Both the position numbers and the translations under genes were made by a program. From Janthinobacterium aquaticum (GTDB lineage: Bacteria; Pseudomonadota; Gammaproteobacteria; Burkholderiales; Burkholderiaceae_D): a stretch of DNA of 56,831 nt. This document shows, in pieces, positions 36,091 to 43,889 of the stretch. Position 1 is the first letter of the stretch. The number at the start of each line of letters is the position of its first letter. Where the stretch lies: NCBI RefSeq assembly GCF_009208565.1, contig NZ_WFLK01000021.1, positions 1 to 56,831 on the forward strand, written 5' to 3'. Under the pieces are notes generated by a model. The model was not told where the DNA came from. It was given only the letters and a program-made list of their open reading frames with translations, and ran no database searches.

Positions 36091-36594
36091 TTAGATGGCC
36101 GGCGCCTTGACGCTGGCGGCCTGCTTGAAGAAATCGTAGATGCCGCTCTCGCTCATGCGGCGCGCATTGGCCAGCTCGCCGCCTTTGGTGGCGTACAGCA
36201 CCTGGTTGTTCTCGCTCGACACCAGCACGGCGGCAGGAATGCCTTTTTTCAACGGGTTGCCGTAGGCCTGGGCCACGTCGAGGTTATGATCAAAGTTGCC
36301 GACATCGACCTTGACCACCTTGAACTCCTTTTGCATCAGCTGGGCGTTTTTGCCTTCTTTCAAGGCTTTATCGAGCGCGCGGCAGTCTTCGCACCAGTTG
36401 GCGCCAAAGATCAGCAGCACCGGCACATGGGCGGCCTTGGCTTCGGCCAGCGCATGGGCCACATCGGCTTTGGCGTCGGCCGTGGTACTGTAAGGCAGAT
36501 GCTGGGCAACGGCCGGCGCTTTGGCAGGCTCGGGCGCTGCAGCCAGGGCGGCGCCGGAAATCATCAGGCTGGCAAGAAGGACGGATAAGCGCAT
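36091..36594 (-). CDS. Exported thioredoxin-fold protein
   Basis: A 167-residue protein with a signal peptide ending near AALAAAP and a thioredoxin fold with the active site WCEDC (C68, C71) and cis-proline P120 (GIPAAV). The acidic pair between the cysteines resembles thiol reductases of the DsbD-gamma/thioredoxin-7 class rather than DsbA. It probably reduces or repairs disulfides in the periplasm. AGGAG stands six bases before the ATG. The proximity to the sulfur-transfer gene suggests, but does not prove, a link to thiol balance. Confidence 0.86.
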   Translation of the reverse strand: MRLSVLLASLMISGAALAAAPEPAKAPAVAQHLPYSTTADAKADVAHALAEAKAAHVPVLLIFGANWCEDCRALDKALKEGKNAQLMQKEFKVVKVDVGNFDHNLDVAQAYGNPLKKGIPAAVLVSSENNQVLYATKGGELANARRMSESGIYDFFKQAASVKAPAI

Positions 36595-36803
36595 GCATGG
36601 CTCCTAAAAGAAAAAACAAGGGCCGGCGGGCGACTGGCCAGCCGGCGCGACACTCTAGAATATGCCTGCTTGCAAAAAATATCCACAATTTATTAGCACT
36701 GAGCTTATTCGCAAATCGTATAACACTGCTCAGCAAAGAAACTGTCGTCATGTGATAATGACAGGCTCCGAAAGAGCAGCGCGTAACCTGCCGCGCCATC
36801 CCC

Positions 36804-37970
36804 ATGTCTGATTCTTCCCTTGCACGCTGGCTGCCACAGCCGAATAACGGTAGCCGGCGCGAGCAATTGCGCGCCTGCGCCGGGGCCATCTGCGGCCTGT
36901 TGCTGACCGGCTTGAGCTGCCACTTCCTGCTGGCGCCCGATAGCGCAAGCATATATCTGATCGCCCCCATGGGTGCCTCGGCCGTATTACTGTTCTGCCT
37001 GCCGGCCAGTCCCCTGGCCCAGCCATGGTCGGTGGTAGGCGGCAATGTGATGTCGGGCCTGGCCGGCGTGCTGTGCGTCAAATGGCTGGGCGCCAGCGTC
37101 GGCGTGGCGGCACTGGCTGCCTGCATGGCCATTGCCGTCATGTTCCTGACGCGCTGCCTGCACCCGCCCGGCGGCGCCGTGGCGCTGACCACCGTGGTCG
37201 GCGGCGCCACCGTGCATGCGGCCGGTTTTGAATTCGTGTTCATTACCGTGCTGTTCAATTCAGCCATCCTGGTGGCCTTCGCCGTGCTGTACAACAACCT
37301 GACGGGGCGGCGCTACCCGCACACGCAGCAGCTGGCGTCGACCCATCCGCACGCCACGCGCGACACAGCGCCCAGCACGCGGCTGGGCTTTTCGCCGGAC
37401 GACCTCGACGCCGTGCTGCGCCAGCACAGCGAGGTGCTCGACATCAGCCGCGACGATCTGCAGGCGATCTTCCTGCAAACAGAAATGCGCGCCTACCAGC
37501 GCCGCTTCGGCGTGGTCACCTGCGCCGACATCATGTCGAAAGACGTGCTGCACGTGGAGTTCGGCACACCCTTGCAGCAGGCCTGGCGCCGCATGCGCGA
37601 GCATGAAGTGGGCGCGCTGCCGGTAGTCAACCGCGGCATGCGCGTGATCGGCATCCTGACCCAGAGCGACTTCCTGCTGCATGGCGGCCTCGATGACTAT
37701 CAGGGCGTGCGCCAGCGCCTGCAACGGCTGCTGCAGCGCAGCGGCCTGTCGCACAGCGACAAGCCGGAAGTGGCGGGCCAGCTGATGACGCCCAAGCCGC
37801 ATACGGCCACCTTGCACACGCCGATTATCGACCTGGTGCCGCTGATGGCCGACGCCGGCTATCACCATATTCCCATCGTCGACGACGAAGGCCGGCTGGC
37901 CGGCATTATCAGCCAGTCCGACCTGATGGCGGCGCTGTATGAAACCCGCTTTGCCGAGGCTGCGGCATGA
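36804..37970 (+). CDS. HPP-family membrane protein with two CBS domains
   Basis: A 388-residue protein. The N-terminal half (about 20-170) is an HPP-family integral membrane domain of four or more helices with the name-giving LHPPGG (119-124). The C-terminal half carries two CBS domains (about 238-295 and 325-385), which usually bind adenosyl ligands such as AMP, ATP or SAM. Some HPP proteins of plastids and cyanobacteria transport nitrite; the substrate here is unknown. The stop overlaps the start of the M48 gene (ATGA), so the two are coupled. No strong ribosome binding site precedes the ATG. Confidence 0.88.
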   Translation: MSDSSLARWLPQPNNGSRREQLRACAGAICGLLLTGLSCHFLLAPDSASIYLIAPMGASAVLLFCLPASPLAQPWSVVGGNVMSGLAGVLCVKWLGASVGVAALAACMAIAVMFLTRCLHPPGGAVALTTVVGGATVHAAGFEFVFITVLFNSAILVAFAVLYNNLTGRRYPHTQQLASTHPHATRDTAPSTRLGFSPDDLDAVLRQHSEVLDISRDDLQAIFLQTEMRAYQRRFGVVTCADIMSKDVLHVEFGTPLQQAWRRMREHEVGALPVVNRGMRVIGILTQSDFLLHGGLDDYQGVRQRLQRLLQRSGLSHSDKPEVAGQLMTPKPHTATLHTPIIDLVPLMADAGYHHIPIVDDEGRLAGIISQSDLMAALYETRFAEAAA

Positions 37971-39064
37971 CACCGTTTCGCGCCATGCTGCTGACAGCCA
38001 ACGCGGCGCCAGCCGGCCCGTTCGAGGTGCACTTTTTTGGCCAGCAGCTGGTTATCGACGGCATGGCCAGTGTCGACGCAGCCGAACTGATCGTCAGCGT
38101 GGGCGGCGTCGACGGCCCTGAACTGTTTCTCAACTGGCTCGATGCCAGCGGCCGGCAACTGGCATTGAAACCGCTCACGCCCGACGATATGGCCGGCGTG
38201 CTGGCCAGCGCGCCGGCATCGCTGCAGCCGCAATTGCAATCACAGTGGCAGGCGCGCCGGCATAACCGGCGCCAGGTCTCAGGCTGGCTGCTGGGCCTGG
38301 GCGGGGGCGCCGTGCTGGCCACCGCGCTGCTGTGGTGGCAAGGCGACAAGCTGGTGGGTGCGCTGGCCGGACTGGTGCCGCTGTCGACCGAGCAGCAGCT
38401 GGGTCGGCTGGCGCTGGCGCAGGTACGCGCCCAGGGCGGCCTGGCCAGCGACGGCGCCGCGCAGCAGGTGGTAGCGGAAATCGGCCAACGCCTGACGCAA
38501 GGCTCGCGCTATCAATACCGCTGGTTCGTCAAACAGGACGACAGCGTCAACGCCTTTGCCATGCCTGGCGGCGTGATCGTGGTGCATACGGGCTTGCTGC
38601 GCCAGGCGGCCACTCCGGGCGAACTGGCCGGCGTGCTGGCGCACGAAGTGCAGCATGTGGAACAGCGGCACTCGCTACGCCAGATGATCACCAGCCTGGG
38701 CTGGGGCGCGCTGGTGGGCGTGACCATCGGCGATATCAGCGCGGTGGCCGCCATGCTGGCGCACCAGGCCGGCGCCATGGTATTCAGCCGTGGCATGGAG
38801 GAGCAGGCCGACCGCCTGGGCTTGCAGGCGTTGCAGCGTGCGCGCATCGCCCCGGACGGCATGCTGACGTTCTTCCAGAAGCTCGGTGAGAAAGACCATG
38901 ATCAGCCCAGCCTGCCTGGCTGGCTGTCCTCGCATCCGCAAACGGGTGAGCGCGCCGCGCAGATCCGCAGCCTGATCGACGCCTCACCCTGCCCGACCTG
39001 CACGCCGCTGGCCAGTTCGCGCTGGGTGGCAATGAAGGCGGCACTGCCGGCTGCCGGCAAATAA
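37967..39064 (+). CDS. M48-family zinc metallopeptidase, membrane-anchored
   Basis: A 365-residue protein with an N-terminal domain of about 100 residues, one membrane helix (about 106-123), and an M48 peptidase domain with the zinc site HEVQH (226-230) and a later ligand in the EEQADRLG region. This is the layout of BepA/LoiP/Oma1-like quality-control peptidases, probably facing the periplasm. Translation is coupled to the HPP-CBS gene by an ATGA overlap, which is an unusual pairing. The N-terminal domain is not recognised with confidence. Confidence 0.88.
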   Translation: MTPFRAMLLTANAAPAGPFEVHFFGQQLVIDGMASVDAAELIVSVGGVDGPELFLNWLDASGRQLALKPLTPDDMAGVLASAPASLQPQLQSQWQARRHNRRQVSGWLLGLGGGAVLATALLWWQGDKLVGALAGLVPLSTEQQLGRLALAQVRAQGGLASDGAAQQVVAEIGQRLTQGSRYQYRWFVKQDDSVNAFAMPGGVIVVHTGLLRQAATPGELAGVLAHEVQHVEQRHSLRQMITSLGWGALVGVTIGDISAVAAMLAHQAGAMVFSRGMEEQADRLGLQALQRARIAPDGMLTFFQKLGEKDHDQPSLPGWLSSHPQTGERAAQIRSLIDASPCPTCTPLASSRWVAMKAALPAAGK

Positions 39065-39194
39065 GCCCGCCAGGGCAATATTTCCTTCTGACCACGCGGC
39101 CATTGGCGTATGCTTACGTCCGGCAACAGCCAAGCCTGGTGCCGCCTGACACAGGCCTTTCCCCCGACTTATCTCCTTACAAAGGACACCGCGC

Positions 39195-41000
39195 ATGAAG
39201 CATCGTTACGCCCTCGGCACCCTGGCCGCCTCCCTGTTGTTTGCCTATGCGCCGCTGACGCAGGCTGCCGCGGCAGTGCCAGGCGCACCGGTAAAGACCA
39301 GTGCGCCACAGGCGCAGCGCCAGCTGGCGCAGCTGGCCGACCAGTACTACGATGCCCAGGCGCGGTTCGAACCGATCAACGCCACAGAAAGCGGCGACAA
39401 CCGTTTTGACGACCAGCTCGGTTCGGCCATCGTGCCGGCCGCACGCATCAAACACTTTGCGCAGTACCGCCAGTTCCAGAAGCGCCTGCATGCCATCAAG
39501 CGCGCACAATTATCGCAACACGACCAGATCAACTACGACATCCTCGATTACGAACTGGCCAGCGCACTGAGCTTCGAGCGTTTTCCGGAATACCTGCTGC
39601 CGCTCAACCAGATGGACAGCATGCCCGTCACGCTGGCCAACTACGCTGGCGGCGAGGCCTCGCAACCGCTGACCACCGTCAAGCAGTACAACGCCTACCT
39701 GAGCCGCCTCGACCAGTTGCCGGGCTGGATCGACCAGGCGATTGCCAATATGCGCGTGGGCATGCAAAAGGGCGTGGTGCTGCCAAAAGCGCTGATCGAA
39801 TCAGCGCTGCCGCAATTTAAAAAGCTGGTCAGCGCCACGGCGCAGGACAGCGTGTACTACACGCCGGTCAAAAACCTGCCAGCGGGTTTTTCCGATGCCG
39901 ACAAACAGCAACTGACGCAGGCTTACACGGCGGTCATCCAGGACAAGCTGATGCCTGCCCTGCAGCGCCTGGCTACCTTTATGGAAAACGACTACCTGCC
40001 GGCAGGACGCACCAGCAGCGGCTGGAGCGCCCTGCCCGATGGTGCTGCCTGGTACCAGGCGCGCGTGGCGGCCAGCACCACCACCGACATGACGCCCGAG
40101 CAGATCCATGCCATCGGCCTCAAGGAAGTGGCGCGCATCCAGGAGCAGTATGCGATTGTCGGCCCGAAAATGGGCTATACGGGGCCAGCAGCCGGCCTGC
40201 CGGTGTGGGTGTCCCAGCAGGAAAAATACCGTCCGTTCAAGACTGAACAGGAAGTGCTGGACGTGTACCGCAAGCTCAATGTGCTGCTCGACAGCAAACT
40301 GCCGGCGCTCTTCACGCTGGTGCCGAAAGCACCGCTGGACCTGCGCCTGGAACCCGAACTGAGCCGTGACACGGCGGCCGACCATTACACGGCGCCAGCC
40401 GCCGACGGCTCGCGCCCTGGCGTATTCTGGTCGGTGGTGACCGATCCCAAGCTGTACGGCGACACCGGCATGACCACGCTGTTCCTGCACGAAGGCAAGC
40501 CCGGCCACCATTTCCACCTGGCGCTGGTGCAGGAAATGGATCTGCCAAACTTCCGCCGCTTTGGCGGCAACAATGCCTTTACCGAAGGCTGGGCGCTGTA
40601 TGCGGAAACGCTGGGCAAGGAAATGGGCCTGTTCGACGACCCGGCGCAGTACTTCGGCCACCTCAACGACGAAATGCTGCGCGCGGTGCGGCTGGTGGTC
40701 GATACCGGCCTGCACACCAAGGGCTGGACGCGCGAGCAGACCATCAAATACATGCGCGACACGCTGGGCTACGATGCGGTAGCCAAAAGCGAAACCGAGC
40801 GCTACATGGCCTGGCCAGGCCAGGCGCTGGGCTACAAGATCGGCTCGCTGAAAATCGTCGAACTGCGCCAGCGCGCCCAGGCAGCACTAGGTGACAAATT
40901 CAGCCTGCCGAAGTTCCACGAAGTGGTGCTCAGCGACGGCACGCTGCCTTTGAAACTGCTCGAAGCAAAGGTGGACCGCTGGATTGCAGCACAAAAATAA
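39195..41000 (+). CDS. DUF885-family exported metallopeptidase-like protein
   Basis: A 601-residue protein with a signal peptide (cut near AQAAAA) and a helical DUF885 domain. The zinc-site motif is LHEGKPGHHF (H432, E433, H438/H439), with FTEGWALYAE about 25 residues on supplying another likely ligand. Members are thought to be carboxypeptidase-like; the substrate is not known. AAAGGACA eight bases before the ATG is a good ribosome binding site. It stands alone after the M48 gene with a 130-base gap, in which only a weak GCCC/GGGC hairpin is seen. Confidence 0.87.
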   Translation: MKHRYALGTLAASLLFAYAPLTQAAAAVPGAPVKTSAPQAQRQLAQLADQYYDAQARFEPINATESGDNRFDDQLGSAIVPAARIKHFAQYRQFQKRLHAIKRAQLSQHDQINYDILDYELASALSFERFPEYLLPLNQMDSMPVTLANYAGGEASQPLTTVKQYNAYLSRLDQLPGWIDQAIANMRVGMQKGVVLPKALIESALPQFKKLVSATAQDSVYYTPVKNLPAGFSDADKQQLTQAYTAVIQDKLMPALQRLATFMENDYLPAGRTSSGWSALPDGAAWYQARVAASTTTDMTPEQIHAIGLKEVARIQEQYAIVGPKMGYTGPAAGLPVWVSQQEKYRPFKTEQEVLDVYRKLNVLLDSKLPALFTLVPKAPLDLRLEPELSRDTAADHYTAPAADGSRPGVFWSVVTDPKLYGDTGMTTLFLHEGKPGHHFHLALVQEMDLPNFRRFGGNNAFTEGWALYAETLGKEMGLFDDPAQYFGHLNDEMLRAVRLVVDTGLHTKGWTREQTIKYMRDTLGYDAVAKSETERYMAWPGQALGYKIGSLKIVELRQRAQAALGDKFSLPKFHEVVLSDGTLPLKLLEAKVDRWIAAQK

Positions 41001-41072
41001 ACGCGTGCCAGCACACCAGCAAAGGTGACAGACCCACAAGCCGCATGCACAGGCACACCGGGCCAAGCGGGG

Positions 41073-41160
41073 CTGAAAAATGTCGAGGGCAAGGCGCAGC
41101 GACGAAGACAGTACGAATGGTCGGCGAGGAGCTGCAACGCCGCCATCGGCATTTTCTCAG
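41073..41160. repeat. Imperfect palindromic intergenic element
   Basis: CTGAAAAATGTCG (41073-41085) and CGGCATTTTCTCAG (41147-41160) are inverted relative to each other and bound an 88-base GC-rich body. It fills most of the 224-base space between two convergent genes, so it may act as a terminator for both. Its make-up suggests a dispersed repeat family, but only one copy is in the window. Confidence 0.5.
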
Positions 41161-41224
41161 ACTCGCGCCTCTGGCCCGCCGTTTTTCGCCTTGCGATTTC
41201 CAATGCATGATCATAATGACGGCG

Positions 41225-42067
41225 TCACACCAGCAGCGCTGCACTCATCGAGGCGACTTCCTCGCTTGATTCCGCCAGTATGCTCTGCAGCGTGTCGTTG
41301 TCGATAATAAAATCGATCACCGAGTCCGATGGCGTCAGCATTTGCACAAACGTGACCTGCAGTGGCGACGGCACCGGCGAGAGCTGCTTGGCCAGCAGCA
41401 AGGTGTCGAGCAGGGAATCGGGCGGGATGGCCAGCAAGCCGTCGCGCAGGCCTTCGATGGCTTCGCTGACGGGCGCGGGAATGGCCAGCTTCCTGATCAC
41501 TTCGCGTGAAATGATTTCCTCGGCTGACTCCATCCAGCGCTCTTCGTCATCGTCCAGCAGGCCGGGGAATTCGTCAGCGCGCGACAGCAGATAAAAGCCG
41601 CCCACGGCATGCACGATGCCGGCAAACAGCGCCGTATCGGCATCGATGCGCGTGACGCGGCGCGCAAGCACATGCGCCAGCGCAGCCACGTGCGCCGTAT
41701 GCTCCCACAGCTGCTCGGCCTTCTGGCGCAGCAGCGGATCGACGATTTTGCTGCCGAACTGGCGCACCACCATCGCCGCCACCAGCGCATACAGATTGCG
41801 GTAGCCCATGCGCATCACAGCTGCGCGCACGCTGGTCACGGGCGCGCCGGCGCCGCGGCTATGCACGGCCGAATTGGCCAGCGCCACGGTGCGCGCCGCC
41901 AGCACCGGCTCGGCCAGCACCAGCTTGATGGCCTGGTCGATATGGCAATCGGGTTCGGCCAGGGCCAGTTGCAGCTGCAGCGCCGAATTGACGCTGGTGG
42001 GGAAAGTGAGTTCGCCGCGCGCCGCCTGGGCAACAATCAAACCGAAAGCCTGCAATTTATTGATCAT
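41225..42067 (-). CDS. HDOD-domain protein
   Basis: A 280-residue protein made up largely of an HDOD domain (about 20-215), an HD-related fold that has lost the catalytic HD motif and is used in signalling. The LANSAV region and the helical HTAHVAALAHVLA repeat are typical. Such proteins often act in c-di-GMP, chemotaxis or stress signalling. The 17-base gap after the upstream winged-helix gene suggests one transcript. The ribosome binding site is weak. No GGDEF or EAL domain is attached, so its partner is unknown. Confidence 0.85.
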   Translation of the reverse strand: MINKLQAFGLIVAQAARGELTFPTSVNSALQLQLALAEPDCHIDQAIKLVLAEPVLAARTVALANSAVHSRGAGAPVTSVRAAVMRMGYRNLYALVAAMVVRQFGSKIVDPLLRQKAEQLWEHTAHVAALAHVLARRVTRIDADTALFAGIVHAVGGFYLLSRADEFPGLLDDDEERWMESAEEIISREVIRKLAIPAPVSEAIEGLRDGLLAIPPDSLLDTLLLAKQLSPVPSPLQVTFVQMLTPSDSVIDFIIDNDTLQSILAESSEEVASMSAALLV

Positions 42068-42084
42068 GCGCTGGTTCCATCGCG

Positions 42085-42693
42085 TTAAGTCCCGGCAGCG
42101 GTCTCGCTTCCCAATTGCCTCAGCAACAGCTCATCACCGGTGACAAACAACTTGGGCTGCTGCAGCACCTGCTGCAAAAACGGCTGGCCCTCCTGCAGGC
42201 GGCGCCGGTAATCAAGCAGAGTATACAAGTTGGGATTGATCTTGCGGCGCAAGGTTCGTTCGGCCGGCGCCAGCACGGTCAACAAATCGCCATAATTGGC
42301 CTCGCCGGCGATCAGCAGCAGATCGATGGCGCCGCCCGCTGCATCGCGCTCGCTGGCCGTAGCGCCGTAGACGAAGGCCAGTTGCGGCGCAGGGCGCAGG
42401 CGCGCCAGTGCGCCACTCAACACCCCTACCAGACCGAAGGTTTTCTGCACCAGGCCACTCAATTCGGGATACACCAGGCTGTCCTTGTTCGGCCAGAAGC
42501 GCCGCACATTGCCGATGCGCTCAGAGGTAATCAGGCCGGCGTCGTGCAGGCGGCGCAGCTCGCGCTGGGCCGAGGCGCTGCCCAAGCCCGTCAGGCGCAT
42601 GATCTCGTTCAGATGAAAGCCTTCGTTGACGCGGACAAAAAGCAGACCCAGCAGCTTTTGCTGGGCGGGAGTAAACAGGGCCTGGGCAGTCAT
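42085..42693 (-). CDS. Winged-helix protein with a degenerate nucleotidyltransferase domain
   Basis: A 202-residue protein. Residues 1-75 are an ArsR/MarR-like winged helix (NEIMRLTGLGSASAQRELRRL). Residues 100-195 resemble an MNT-type nucleotidyltransferase, but the GS motif has become GA (110-111) and the first aspartate of DxD is alanine (A122; D124 remains). It is therefore likely a DNA-binding regulator that kept the fold but lost catalysis. It precedes the HDOD gene by 17 bases. The promoter side is only 79 bases from the insertion sequence. Confidence 0.8.
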   Translation of the reverse strand: MTAQALFTPAQQKLLGLLFVRVNEGFHLNEIMRLTGLGSASAQRELRRLHDAGLITSERIGNVRRFWPNKDSLVYPELSGLVQKTFGLVGVLSGALARLRPAPQLAFVYGATASERDAAGGAIDLLLIAGEANYGDLLTVLAPAERTLRRKINPNLYTLLDYRRRLQEGQPFLQQVLQQPKLFVTGDELLLRQLGSETAAGT

Positions 42694-42725
42694 GCATCAA
42701 ATCTTAGCATGAACACACCGGAAAC

Positions 42726-42735
42726 TGGCATGCCA
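42726..42735. promoter_or_regulatory. Perfect palindrome upstream of the winged-helix gene
   Basis: TGGCATGCCA is a 10-bp perfect palindrome about 33-42 bases before the winged-helix gene start. It could be that protein's own operator. No clear promoter hexamers were found in the 71 bases left between the gene and the insertion sequence. Confidence 0.3.
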
Positions 42736-42772
42736 CCAAGGCTGCCTGCCATATGACAAGGACGAAAAAAAA

Positions 42773-43829
42773 GCGCTGTCACCGTAAAGTATAGGAACGT
42801 TCCTGACGCCTCTTGGTCCAACTGAGGTGTTCACCCTCAGGAGACGATCATGCGTCCTGCTCAATGGCAAGCTTTCACCGCGATGTTTACGCAACTGTCG
42901 CAACATCAGCGCCATGCCAGCATTCAATTACTCAGCGGCGCGGCCAAGCAAGAGGCCGTGATCACGCTGATCGAGCAAACGGCCCACGCCAGCGCTGCCC
43001 ATCTTGCCTGTCCAGCTTGTCATTCGACGCATTGTCACCGTCACGGTCAGGTACACGGCTTGCAGCGCTATCGCTGTGTACCATGCGGCAGAACCTTCAA
43101 TTGCCTCACTGGCACGCCGCTGGCGCGCTTGCGTCACAAACGCCAGTGGCTCGACTACGCCGCCTGCATGCTCGATTCCTTTACCGTGCGCAAGGCGGCC
43201 GCGCAGGTCGAGGTACACCGCAATACCAGTTTTCGCTGGCGTCACCGGTTCCTGGCACTGGCCAGGACGGACCGGCCGCTATGCCTGCATGGCATCGTCG
43301 AGGCCGACGAAATATTTCTGCTGGAATCGGAAAAAGGCGCGCGGCACCTGCAGCGTCCGGCACGCAAGCGCGGTGGCCATGCCAGCAAGCGCGGCATCTC
43401 CGACGAACACGTGTGCATCCTGGTGGCGCGCGACCGCACCGGCCAGACCCGCGATTTTGTCACCGGCAAAGGGCAACTGACGAAAGAAAGGTTACACACA
43501 TGGCTCAAGCCCGTCATCGATTCTGACGTGCTGCTGGTCACTGATGGTCACGCAGCGTATCGCGCGTTTGCACGCGATACCGGCATCAGTCATGAGGCCG
43601 TCAATCTGCGGGCGGGAGTACGCGTCAGGGGCGCCGTGCATGTGCAGAATGTGAACGCTTATCACAGCCGGCTGCGGCAATGGCTGGCGCCATTTCATGG
43701 CGTTGCCACGCGTTATCTGCCGAACTATCTGGGTTGGCGCTGGATACTGGACGCAAAGCGAATACGTTCAGCGACCAGCTTGCTCAAAGCCGCGCTTGGA
43801 TCGTTCCCACATCTAACGGTGACATAGCC
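42773..43829 (+). mobile_element. Insertion sequence, IS1595 family, complete
   Basis: A 1057-bp element with imperfect terminal inverted repeats of about 31 bp: the left end starts GCGCTGTCACCG and the right end, reversed, starts GGCTATGTCACCG; both continue to a GGAACG block. It is flanked on both sides by exactly eight A (42765-42772 and 43830-43837), matching the 8-bp target duplication known for IS1595 elements. Because the flank is a homopolymer, the ends may be off by a base. It holds one intact transposase gene, so it may still be active. Confidence 0.88.
42850..43827 (+). CDS. IS1595-family transposase (ISXO2-like)
   Basis: A 325-residue transposase. The N-terminal zinc ribbon has two cysteine pairs (C54/C57 and C76/C79), and helical DNA-binding segments follow. 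The catalytic core shows D153 in EADE, D232 in TDGHAAY and N269 in VNAYHSRL, the DDN-type triad known for this family, with the FHGVATRYL and LGWR segments nearby. AGGAG stands six bases before the ATG. The frame is intact and ends two bases before the right end of the element, inside the terminal repeat. Confidence 0.93.
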   Translation: MRPAQWQAFTAMFTQLSQHQRHASIQLLSGAAKQEAVITLIEQTAHASAAHLACPACHSTHCHRHGQVHGLQRYRCVPCGRTFNCLTGTPLARLRHKRQWLDYAACMLDSFTVRKAAAQVEVHRNTSFRWRHRFLALARTDRPLCLHGIVEADEIFLLESEKGARHLQRPARKRGGHASKRGISDEHVCILVARDRTGQTRDFVTGKGQLTKERLHTWLKPVIDSDVLLVTDGHAAYRAFARDTGISHEAVNLRAGVRVRGAVHVQNVNAYHSRLRQWLAPFHGVATRYLPNYLGWRWILDAKRIRSATSLLKAALGSFPHLTVT

Positions 43830-43865
43830 AAAAAAAACGGCGCCGGGATTGCTCCCGGCGCCGTT
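43830..43865 (-). terminator. Intrinsic terminator of the rpoBC operon
   Basis: On the minus strand a 12-bp GC-rich stem (43837-43848 with 43853-43864, loop of 4) is followed by eight T (complement of 43830-43837). It lies about 25 bases after the rpoC stop and is a textbook rho-independent terminator. The insertion sequence begins right after its T-run, which has been kept by the target duplication. Confidence 0.93.
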
Positions 43866-43889
43866 CCTGTTCAGGCTTGAAGCGTCAGA

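Noticed and set aside
42694..42764. Strong promoter for the winged-helix gene
   Set aside because: TTGTCA and TAAGAT hexamers exist on the minus strand but at wrong spacing, so no promoter is called.
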